From positions 2,666,001-2,730,000 of the forward strand of contig NZ_VFNL01000001.1 of assembly GCF_006715565.1 (NCBI RefSeq): a DNA stretch of 64,000 nucleotides. The letters run 5' to 3'. Source of the DNA: Microbacterium sp. SLBN-154. GTDB taxonomy: Bacteria > Actinomycetota > Actinomycetes > Actinomycetales > Microbacteriaceae. The translations under genes and the position numbers were made by a program. Positions 46,656 through 54,615 of this stretch are shown here, piece after piece. Within the stretch, counting starts at the first letter, position 1. The number at the start of each line of letters is the position of its first letter. The notes below the pieces were generated by a model. It searched no databases and was not told the DNA's origin. It saw only the letters and a program-made list of their open reading frames with translations.

Positions 46656-46951
46656 CAGTCTCTTTTTGGCTCTGACCGGCTATTTCTTCTGTGGTCAGAC
46701 CACTCAGAATGCGTTTTTGCCCGCTTTTTGCCCGCATTCTGAAATTTCGGCGCCCCGAAAATTGCCGTCTGCAACAGACTGCGCGGGGCGTCTGGGAGCG
46801 CCACAATCGAGCGTTTCGGGCGAAATCTGCCTTGTCGAAAAGCTGAGCAATCTGCTCTCTCGGGTTGCAGCGCGCTAGCGGCGCGAGAGCCGGCCGTGCG
46901 AGCGATGGCCCACTTCGTAGACTCGAAGCCGGCAGAGCTTCAGGAGGGCAC
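46656..46951. other. Non-coding junction between tRNA-Arg and the defence island
   Basis: No convincing gene. It holds an inverted repeat CAGAATGCG (46705-46713) / CGCATTCTG (46733-46741) enclosing two tandem copies of TTTTTGCCCGC (46714-46735), which may be a terminator or part of an attachment site. The stretch is more AT-rich than the core genome to its left. Confidence 0.5.
46705..46741. repeat. Inverted repeat enclosing two tandem 11-mers
   Basis: Perfect 9-bp arms CAGAATGCG/CGCATTCTG flank two head-to-tail TTTTTGCCCGC units, 50 bases after tRNA-Arg. Confidence 0.7.
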
Positions 46952-49138
46952 GTGGCAGAAGCACAATCGCGTCGAGCCGCCCGGGCGCGTGCAGCGCTCG
47001 AACATCTCGCGTCAAATGCGGCGCCGGGCGAGTACGTCCCGATCAGCGAGATCTGGGAGGACGCGGAACGCTCTGTACCCCTCTCCGAATACGAGTCCGA
47101 GATCAACACCCGCGGTCTGCGTCGAGGCGAGACGGACTGGCGCTTCGCCAGTTCTGACCTCGTGAACGCGGGCTGGCTGCGCAAGCACCCCGACGGTTCG
47201 GGGCGATGGGCCATTACTGACTCGGGACTACGAGCACTCGAGGAGTTTGCGGGTGACGAGCTGTTCGCAGAGTCGCAACAGCGAACGGCTGCCTCAAGAC
47301 TTGAGTTGCGCGCCAGCATCGGCGACGCTCTCGCGACCGCGTGGGTGTCTGAAGATAGTGCGCAACGGAAGATCCTCGCTGCTTCGCGGGCGTGGGTCGA
47401 GGAAGGTCTTCAGAGCGGCGGGTCGGTGTTCAGCCCGGGACTTTCCGTGTGGGACACCGCCACGGTATCGGCGCTCCACTCGAAGTGGGTAGGCGCGCCG
47501 CGGGTGGAGGGCGCCAACTTCGTCCAAAACCTCGCCGTTCAGCTCGAAGACGAGACCGATGCGGTCAAACTCCTCATGGCCGAGATCGTTGCGCTGCAGA
47601 TCCTGCCCATCTCTACGGTCATGGGCCACGCCAAGAAGACGGAGAAGGTCGAGGCCGTTCTTCGGCTGATGAAGCATGGAGTCTCAATCCCGACCCTGTT
47701 CGACGAAGCCTTCGGAGGTGGCGCCTTCAATCCCGGAACCGGGATGATGTCGCGCATCAATCACGCGGTCACGATCATCGTCAATCTCGCCAAAGCGTGG
47801 GTGGACCTCGACGCAGACGAGCAAGAGCGGGTGCTCCACGACCCACGAGCATGGCGCTCGTTCGTGCTGTCCGTCGATGGCGACTCCTTCCCGACTCAGC
47901 GATACTCGCTCATGTACCTCGTGCATCCCGGATTCTTTGGGCCGATCGTGTCCGAGGACCACCGGCATCGCATCCGCGAGGCGTTCATTGGCGAGATCGG
48001 TGGGCAATTTGGCGACGACGCCGACGACGACCTGCGGCGAATCGTTCTTGCGCTCCAAGCGAAGACTGGCAAGCCTGTCAGCTTCTACAAGAGCCCGTTG
48101 CGCGATCGATGGCACCCGGATGCTCATCCCGAGGCGCCGATCAATCTCCAGGTCGACCCAGTGGAAGCGGATGAGGGTGATGACGCCGTCGCCGATCCAC
48201 GCGGGTTCCGGCCAGCGGACATCAATGTCGCCCTACTGAGCGACGAGCTCAACCTGGACGCCGGTTGGATCACACGCGTGCTCGACGCTTTGTATCGGCG
48301 CGGCCAGGTGATCCTCTACGGCCCCCCGGGAACCGGTAAGACATTCGTCGCGAAAGCGCTGACGCAGGCGATCACCGACGGTCGCCAGGAGGCGCAGCGT
48401 CGCATCCAGTTCCACCCTTCCTACACCTACGAGGACTTCTTCGCGGGCTACCGTCCGCGCGAGAAGAACGGACAGCTTGTTTTCGAACTTGCCAGGGGTC
48501 CGCTGAGCCGCATCGCCGAGGATGCACGCAGGGATCCGGATGTCGCACACGTGCTCCTCATCGACGAGATCAATCGGGCGAACCTGTCGAAGGTCTTCGG
48601 CGAGCTCTACTACCTGCTCGAATACCGCGGTGACGCCATCGATCTGCTCTACGCCGGGTCCGGGACCGACGGCGGCGACACGTTCGAGTTGCCCCCTAAC
48701 GTGCTGATCATCGGCACGATGAATACGGCCGACCGCTCCATCGCCCTGCTCGACTCGGCGATGCGGAGGCGCTTCTCATTCTTCGAGCTTCACCCCGAGG
48801 TGCCACCTGTGGCGGGGATCCTCGATCGCTGGGTGCGAGAGCATCCGCAGACGCACCCGCTGCCCGCGCTGTTCGCCGAACTGAACTCGCGCATCCGAGA
48901 TCGGGAGGACCGGATCGGTCCGAGCTACCTGCTTCGCTCGGACGATCTCTCTGTGCAGGATCTTCACGCGATCTGGACCGAGAACCTTCTGCCGCTTCTC
49001 GAAGAACGTCATCTGGGCACGGACGTCGACGTCGCATCGCGCTTCTCGCTGTCCTCGCTGCTCGCGGCAGTTCAGCCGATATCGTCGACGGCGGACACCA
49101 TCGAATCGGGCGAATCAACCACCTCTGAGGCGTCCTGA
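46952..49138 (+). CDS. mcrB: McrB-like AAA+ GTPase of an McrBC-type modification-dependent restriction system
   Basis: The 728-residue protein starts at a GTG after a strong AGGAGGGCAC site. The C-terminal half is an McrB AAA+ domain: GPPGTGKTFVAK (Gly457 onward), IDEINRANLSKVFGELYYLLE, and the GTPase signature MNTADRS (Met590 onward) with RRRFSF. The N terminus carries a winged-helix Mrr-like domain (YVPISEIWEDAERSVPL, RRGETDWRFASSDLVNAGWL) in place of the E. coli McrB DNA-binding domain, so the modified-DNA target may differ. It is paired with mcrC seven bases downstream. Confidence 0.88.
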   Translation: MAEAQSRRAARARAALEHLASNAAPGEYVPISEIWEDAERSVPLSEYESEINTRGLRRGETDWRFASSDLVNAGWLRKHPDGSGRWAITDSGLRALEEFAGDELFAESQQRTAASRLELRASIGDALATAWVSEDSAQRKILAASRAWVEEGLQSGGSVFSPGLSVWDTATVSALHSKWVGAPRVEGANFVQNLAVQLEDETDAVKLLMAEIVALQILPISTVMGHAKKTEKVEAVLRLMKHGVSIPTLFDEAFGGGAFNPGTGMMSRINHAVTIIVNLAKAWVDLDADEQERVLHDPRAWRSFVLSVDGDSFPTQRYSLMYLVHPGFFGPIVSEDHRHRIREAFIGEIGGQFGDDADDDLRRIVLALQAKTGKPVSFYKSPLRDRWHPDAHPEAPINLQVDPVEADEGDDAVADPRGFRPADINVALLSDELNLDAGWITRVLDALYRRGQVILYGPPGTGKTFVAKALTQAITDGRQEAQRRIQFHPSYTYEDFFAGYRPREKNGQLVFELARGPLSRIAEDARRDPDVAHVLLIDEINRANLSKVFGELYYLLEYRGDAIDLLYAGSGTDGGDTFELPPNVLIIGTMNTADRSIALLDSAMRRRFSFFELHPEVPPVAGILDRWVREHPQTHPLPALFAELNSRIRDREDRIGPSYLLRSDDLSVQDLHAIWTENLLPLLEERHLGTDVDVASRFSLSSLLAAVQPISSTADTIESGESTTSEAS

Positions 49139-49145
49139 TCTCGCC

Positions 49146-50333
49146 ATGCCCGAGCGCGCCTACATCAGGGAGAAGGGTGAGAGCTTCGTCGACCTGACGC
49201 TCGCGCAGGCGATGGAGCTGCAGGATCTTGGATTCTGTCGTGTCACCCCGACTTCGACCGCGGGGCGCTGGCGGATAACTGATGTCCTGAAGGTCGGAGT
49301 GGCCGTCGTGAGCGGCTGTGAACTCCACGTGGCACCAAAGACGCCGCTCGAGAACATCGTCCTCATGGCCTCGCTGGGAGGAGTTCAGCTGCGTCTTGGT
49401 GCCGATGACGTAGAGCGCGGCAGCGACAACTCGATCCCGACGGCCATCGCACGTGCGTTTCTTGTCGCGGTCGAACAGGCGACGCGACGGGGGTTGCTGA
49501 AGGGCTACCGCAGCGTGCAGGAGTCAGCCGCGGTCGTGCGCGGTCGGTGGGACATCCCGCGTCAGCTCGCGAAGCGACCCGGCATCCCGCTCCCCGTCGA
49601 GATCGAGTTTGACGATTTCACCGAGGACATCGATGAGAACCGGATCCTGCTGACGGCGCTGCGCGTGCTCGCCCGGCTGGAGGGAATGGCAGACGTGCTC
49701 GGCTCTGCCTTCACCGCCGTGCAGATCCTCTTCGCAGATGTGGAGTCGTTTCCCCGCGGACTGCCACTGCCCGATGTCCGCCCCAATCGGCTGAACCAGC
49801 ACTACACCGTGCCTCTTCGCTTGGCACGCGTGATTCTGGAGGCGGTGTCTTGGACCCACCGGGATGGAGCCACGGTTGGAGGCACGTTCCTCGTCGACAT
49901 GGCGCTGGTGTTCGAGGGATACATCGCCAATCGCCTTCGGACGAATCTTGCGGAGATCGGGCTCGATGTCACCGCGCAAGATCGGGGCCGGTGGTTCGAC
50001 ACCGACAGATCGGTGGCCCTGCGGCCTGACATCGTCATCTCGCGTGACGGCGCTCCAGTAACGGTTGCAGACACAAAGTACAAGGTGCTCGGTAGCGGAA
50101 ATGGCGCCATGCCCAACGGGGATGTCTATCAGGCCGTCGCATACGCGCTCGCGCTTAACGTCCCCACCGCACACCTGATCTACGTGTCGGGCGATGCTGT
50201 CGCCCGCATTCTCCGGATTCCCTCGGCAGGCATCGATGTCCACGTCCATGCCCTGCCGCTCGAGGGGAATGCGCGGGCCCTCGAGTACGGTGTGGCCACG
50301 CTCGGCGCGAAGCTCGTGCACAGCGGGCGATAG
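49146..50333 (+). CDS. mcrC: McrC-like PD-(D/E)xK nuclease subunit
   Basis: The 395-residue protein has the McrC layout with N-terminal beta domain (RWRITDVLKVGVAVVSGCEL) and a C-terminal PD-(D/E)xK nuclease: LRPDIVISRDG (Asp295) and VADTKYK (Asp309, Lys311). It cuts DNA when bound to McrB hexamers translocating on modified DNA. Its proximity to mcrB shows a two-gene operon. Confidence 0.88.
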   Translation: MPERAYIREKGESFVDLTLAQAMELQDLGFCRVTPTSTAGRWRITDVLKVGVAVVSGCELHVAPKTPLENIVLMASLGGVQLRLGADDVERGSDNSIPTAIARAFLVAVEQATRRGLLKGYRSVQESAAVVRGRWDIPRQLAKRPGIPLPVEIEFDDFTEDIDENRILLTALRVLARLEGMADVLGSAFTAVQILFADVESFPRGLPLPDVRPNRLNQHYTVPLRLARVILEAVSWTHRDGATVGGTFLVDMALVFEGYIANRLRTNLAEIGLDVTAQDRGRWFDTDRSVALRPDIVISRDGAPVTVADTKYKVLGSGNGAMPNGDVYQAVAYALALNVPTAHLIYVSGDAVARILRIPSAGIDVHVHALPLEGNARALEYGVATLGAKLVHSGR

Positions 50334-50462
50334 TCCGTGAGGCGCGACTCGCCAGAGACCCCGGTGTGGATGCCGCTGCCGCCGCCGATAGCCTGGCAAA
50401 GACGATGCTGACGGCCGTGCGGCACGGACTCACGCTTGCCCCACTCCGAAAGGATCCACTAG

Positions 50463-51962
50463 ATGACCGCAAAGGTCACGCTTCCCGAGCTGGAGCAGTA
50501 CCTCGCCCGAGCGGCCGACCTTCTCCGCGGGAGCATTGACCAGGCCGACTTCAAGGCCTACATCTTTCCGTTGATGTTCTTCAAGCGGATCAGCGACGTC
50601 TACCGCGAAGAGTTCGAGCAGGCGCTCGAAGAGTCCGGCGGCGACCACGAGTTCGCGGCGTTCGCCGAGAATCACCGCTTCGCGATCCCCGACGGAAACT
50701 TGTGGGCAGATGTCCGTAAGAAGACCGAAAACATTGGCACCGCCCTGCAGACGGCGTTCCGCGAGATCGAGAAGGCGAACCCCGAAACCCTGTACGGCAT
50801 CTTCGGCAATGCGAACTGGACGAATAAGGACAAACTGCCCGACCGCAAGCTCGCCGACCTCATCGAGCATTTCTCGACGAAGACGCTGAGTAACGCGAAC
50901 GTCGGGCCGGATGTGTTTGGCAACGCGTACGAGTACCTCATCAAGCGGTTCGCCGACCAGTCCAACAAGAAGGCTGGCGAGTACTACACGCCGCGCTCTG
51001 TGGTTCGTCTGCTCGTGAACATCCTTGATCCCCAAGAGGGGGAGAGCGTCTATGACCCCGCTTGCGGTACGGGAGGCATGCTCATCGAAGTCATCGAGCA
51101 CGTAAAGGAAGCCGGCGGCAGCCCGAAGACGCTCTGGGGCAAGCTTTACGGCCAGGAGAAGGTGCTCGCGACATCGGCGATTGCGCGCATGAACCTGCTC
51201 TTGCACGGCGTCGAGGACTTCAAAGTAGTTCGCGAAGACACCCTGCGCCGTCCCGCGTTCTACAGGGGCAGCCGGCTCGCACGGTTTGACAATGTCGTAG
51301 CCAACCCGCCGTTCTCGCTGAAGGCGTGGGGCGACGTCGAGTGGGCCAGCGACCCGTGGGGAAGGAACCAACTCGGCGGAGTCCCGCCGAAGGGCTACGC
51401 GGACTGGGCGTGGGTGCAGCACATGCTCACATCGGCCGACCCGAACACCGGCCGGGTCGCGGTCGTGCTGCCACATGGTGCGCTGTTCCGGCCGGGCGCC
51501 GAGGCCCGCATCCGCACGCACGTACTCAAGGCAAAGAAGGTCGAAGCCGTGATCGGTCTCGCACCGAACCTGTTCTATGGCACGGGTCTCGCGGCCTGCG
51601 TGTTGATCCTGCGCCACCAGCGGCCCGCCGATCAAGCGAGCAAGGTGCTATTCATCAACGGTGAAGATCTGATGAAGAAAGGTCGCAACCAAAACACCCT
51701 CGAGCCTGAGCATGCGAAGGCGCTGTTCGACGCGTACCGCGGATTTGCGGATGTCGAAGGTCGCGCACACGTTGCGGATCTCGCCGAGGTCGAGGGCAAC
51801 GACTTCAACCTGAACATCCCGCTGTACGTGGCACCCGCCGACACCGGCGAGAGAATCACCCTGGTCGACGCCCTCGCGAACCTCGAAGCGGCGCACGAGC
51901 GTGCGAGGCAGAGCCGAGTGGCCCTCGAAGCGGAGCTCGCGAAGTGGGGGTTGAGCGCGTGA
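50463..51962 (+). CDS. hsdM: Type I restriction-modification methyltransferase subunit HsdM (first copy)
   Basis: The 499-residue N6-adenine methyltransferase subunit has an N-terminal helical HsdM domain (LRGSIDQADFKAYIFPLMFFKRISDVY), the SAM motif YDPACGTGGMLIEV and the catalytic motif ANPPFSLKAWG (Asn281). Its stop overlaps the GTG of a second, different hsdM. The spacing implies a single operon through hsdR. Confidence 0.95.
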   Translation: MTAKVTLPELEQYLARAADLLRGSIDQADFKAYIFPLMFFKRISDVYREEFEQALEESGGDHEFAAFAENHRFAIPDGNLWADVRKKTENIGTALQTAFREIEKANPETLYGIFGNANWTNKDKLPDRKLADLIEHFSTKTLSNANVGPDVFGNAYEYLIKRFADQSNKKAGEYYTPRSVVRLLVNILDPQEGESVYDPACGTGGMLIEVIEHVKEAGGSPKTLWGKLYGQEKVLATSAIARMNLLLHGVEDFKVVREDTLRRPAFYRGSRLARFDNVVANPPFSLKAWGDVEWASDPWGRNQLGGVPPKGYADWAWVQHMLTSADPNTGRVAVVLPHGALFRPGAEARIRTHVLKAKKVEAVIGLAPNLFYGTGLAACVLILRHQRPADQASKVLFINGEDLMKKGRNQNTLEPEHAKALFDAYRGFADVEGRAHVADLAEVEGNDFNLNIPLYVAPADTGERITLVDALANLEAAHERARQSRVALEAELAKWGLSA

Positions 51963-53452
51963 CCGCCCGAATCAGCCAGCGCGAGCTGGAGAACTACCTG
52001 TGGGGCGCCGCCGTCATTCTGCGCGGACTCATCGACGCCGGCGACTACAAGCAGTACATATTTCCACTGGTGTTCCTCAAGCGCATCTCGGATGTCTACG
52101 ACGAAGAGCACGCGGCGGCGCTCGACACCTATGGCGATGAAGAGCTCGCCGACCTCCCCGAGAACCATCGCTTCGCGATTCCGACCGGATGCCACTGGCG
52201 CGACGTTCGCGAGGTGACCGACAACATCGGCTCGACCGTGCTGCGAGCCATGCGGGCGATCGAGTCCGCCAACCCTGACACGCTGCCCGGGGTGTTCGGC
52301 GATGGGGACTGGGGAAACAAGAACCTGCTGCCGGACTCGACGCTCGCCGACCTGATCGAGCACTTCTCGACGCAGACGCTGTCGATCGCGAACTTGCCGG
52401 AGGACGAGCTCGGCAACGGGTACGAATACCTCATCAAGAAGTTCGCCGACGACTCGGGCCACACCGCGCAGGAGTTCTACACGAACCGCACTCTCGTGCA
52501 CCTGATGACCCTGATGCTCGAGCCCCAGCCGGGGGAGTCGGTCTACGACCCGACGTGCGGCACCGGCGGAATGCTCATCTCGACGGCAGCCGAGGTGAAG
52601 CGCCAGGGTAAGGAGTGGCGCAACCTCAAGCTGTACGGCCAAGAGCTCAACTATGGGACCTCGGCCATCGCCCGCATGAACCTCTTCTTGCACGGCATCG
52701 CCGACGGGCAGATCGTGCACGGCGACACGCTCGCTCGGCCCGCCTTCCTCGACTCAAAGGGCGGGCTGCGCACGTTCGACGTCGTGCTCGCGAACCCGCC
52801 GTACTCCATCAAGGCATGGAATCGGGATGCCTTCGCCAAAGACCCGTACGGCCGCAATCTGTGGGGAGTACCGCCGCAGGGTCGCGCTGACTACGCGTTC
52901 TTCCAGCACATCGCCAAGAGCCTCGACCCCGAGACCGGTCGCGCCGCCATTCTCTTTCCACACGGCGTGCTCTTCCGCCGCGAAGAGGCCGCGCTCCGCG
53001 AAGCCCTCGTCAAGTCCGACCTGATCGAATGCGTGCTCGGGCTCGGCGCGGGTCTCTTCTATAACTCGCCGATGGAGGCCGTCGTCATCACGCTCCGCGC
53101 CACCAAGCCCGCTGCGCACCGCGGCAAGATGCTGTTCATCAACGCTGTCAACGAGGTCGCGCGCGAGCAGGCACAGTCGTTTCTGCGCACCTCACATCAG
53201 ACGAAGATCCTCGACGCGTACCGAGGTCTTGCTGACGTTCCGCAGTTCGCGGCGGTTGCCACCCTCGGCGAGATCGCCGATAAGGGCTACAGCCTTGCGA
53301 TCCCGCTGTACGTCGCTGGCGCGAAAGCCGCCGATGCGGAAGAGCAGATTGACGTGGCCGACGCGCTCGCGAGCTGGCGGCAGGCGGCGGATGCCTCGGA
53401 GGATGCAATCTCCGGTGTGCTCGCGCTGCTTCGTGCGGAGGTGAATGCATGA
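51959..53452 (+). CDS. hsdM: Type I restriction-modification methyltransferase subunit HsdM (second copy)
   Basis: The 497-residue protein begins at a GTG overlapping the previous stop (GTGA). It aligns with the first HsdM over its whole length but differs throughout. The motifs are YDPTCGTGGMLIST and ANPPYSIKAWN (Asn279). Both copies look catalytically complete. A type I methyltransferase usually has two identical M subunits per S, so two distinct M genes suggest an M1-M2-S heterotrimer or two alternative complexes. Confidence 0.93.
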   Translation: MTARISQRELENYLWGAAVILRGLIDAGDYKQYIFPLVFLKRISDVYDEEHAAALDTYGDEELADLPENHRFAIPTGCHWRDVREVTDNIGSTVLRAMRAIESANPDTLPGVFGDGDWGNKNLLPDSTLADLIEHFSTQTLSIANLPEDELGNGYEYLIKKFADDSGHTAQEFYTNRTLVHLMTLMLEPQPGESVYDPTCGTGGMLISTAAEVKRQGKEWRNLKLYGQELNYGTSAIARMNLFLHGIADGQIVHGDTLARPAFLDSKGGLRTFDVVLANPPYSIKAWNRDAFAKDPYGRNLWGVPPQGRADYAFFQHIAKSLDPETGRAAILFPHGVLFRREEAALREALVKSDLIECVLGLGAGLFYNSPMEAVVITLRATKPAAHRGKMLFINAVNEVAREQAQSFLRTSHQTKILDAYRGLADVPQFAAVATLGEIADKGYSLAIPLYVAGAKAADAEEQIDVADALASWRQAADASEDAISGVLALLRAEVNA

Positions 53453-54615
53453 GTCTCAGCCTCGACAAATCCAACTGGCAGCGGGTCACGCTCGGGCATG
53501 TTGTGCGGAACGTCAATGAGACGGTGAAGGATGCCGCAGCCGGCGGCATCGACCGGGTCATCGCGATGGAGCACCTGGATCCGGGCGAACTCAAGATCTC
53601 CCGCTGGGGCGGCGTCGCCGACGGAACCACGTTCACTCGCCGCGTACGACCGGGCCAGACGCTGTTCGGCAAGCGCCGCGCCTACCAGCGCAAGGTCGCT
53701 TGCGCTGAGTTCGACGCCGTCTGCTCTGGCGACATCTACACGTTCGAAGCGGACGAAACTCGGGTGCTCGGCGAGTTCCTGCCGTTCCTGGTACAGTCCG
53801 AGCCGTTCTTCGATCACGCGCTGGGCACCTCCGCTGGGTCGCTGTCGCCGCGCACCAACTGGCGCGACCTTGCCAACTTCGTATTCGAACTCCCGCCGCT
53901 CCAAGAGCAGAAACGCATGGCTGACCTGCTCTGGGCTATTGAGGTGTCGAGGGAGTCTGTTGCGGAGCTCGCTTCAGAACTGACCTCGACTTCGATGCGG
54001 GAGTTTGAGTCCATTGCTGTGTCCGCACCACAGACTCGCCTGTCCGCATGGGTCGAGAGAATTGATGCCGGTAGGAGCCCGCGGGCAGCCGCAGAACCAG
54101 CCGGACAGGGCGAGTTCGGCGTGCTTAAGGTCAGCGCGGTGGGCCGTGATGTCTTCGTTCCGACCGAGAACAAGCGGCTGCTGGACCCTGCGGACTTTCG
54201 CCCAGGCGACATCGTCCGTCGGGGCGACGTCCTTGTCACGCGCGCGAATGCTGTCGTGGACAACGTCGCGCGCCCCTGCCTCGTAGCTCGGGACTTCCCG
54301 AACCTTATGCTCAGCGACAAGACGTTGCGGCTAGTCCCGCGAGCTCAACACCCAGGTCGGGTTCTCTTGGCGGCACTCACGTCTGCCCCCTACAGGGCGT
54401 ACGTCCGAGAGGCCGTCAACGGGACGGAGGCGAAGAACATCTCGCAGGCGAAGATCCTCGCCGGCCCAGTGCCGGACTTGAGCGGGACAGCCATCGCACA
54501 ACTCGACGCCACTTTGCTGTCGTTCGATGCCGGACTGGCATCGGTGGAGTCGGAACTCGACGCGCTGGACGCACTCAAGCGGTCGACTCTCGCAGAGATC
54601 TTCGGGGGCAACTGA
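53449..54615 (+). CDS. hsdS: Type I restriction-modification specificity subunit HsdS
   Basis: The 388-residue protein overlaps hsdM by four bases. Two target-recognition domains are separated and followed by helical spacers: the first ends LPPLQEQKRMADLLWAIE, the second ends LDALKRSTLAEIFGG. TRD landmarks are GDIYTFEADE and RGDVLVTRAN. It defines the bipartite DNA target, which cannot be read from sequence. Confidence 0.9.
   Translation: MSLSLDKSNWQRVTLGHVVRNVNETVKDAAAGGIDRVIAMEHLDPGELKISRWGGVADGTTFTRRVRPGQTLFGKRRAYQRKVACAEFDAVCSGDIYTFEADETRVLGEFLPFLVQSEPFFDHALGTSAGSLSPRTNWRDLANFVFELPPLQEQKRMADLLWAIEVSRESVAELASELTSTSMREFESIAVSAPQTRLSAWVERIDAGRSPRAAAEPAGQGEFGVLKVSAVGRDVFVPTENKRLLDPADFRPGDIVRRGDVLVTRANAVVDNVARPCLVARDFPNLMLSDKTLRLVPRAQHPGRVLLAALTSAPYRAYVREAVNGTEAKNISQAKILAGPVPDLSGTAIAQLDATLLSFDAGLASVESELDALDALKRSTLAEIFGGN

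Noticed and set aside
46595..46804. A 69-codon minus-strand frame covering tRNA-Arg
   Set aside because: Its end is the antisense of the tRNA gene. Such frames are routinely spurious.
50463..53452. Tandem hsdM genes as an assembly duplication
   Set aside because: The two genes differ throughout their length and keep independent motifs, so they are diverged paralogues and not an assembly artefact.
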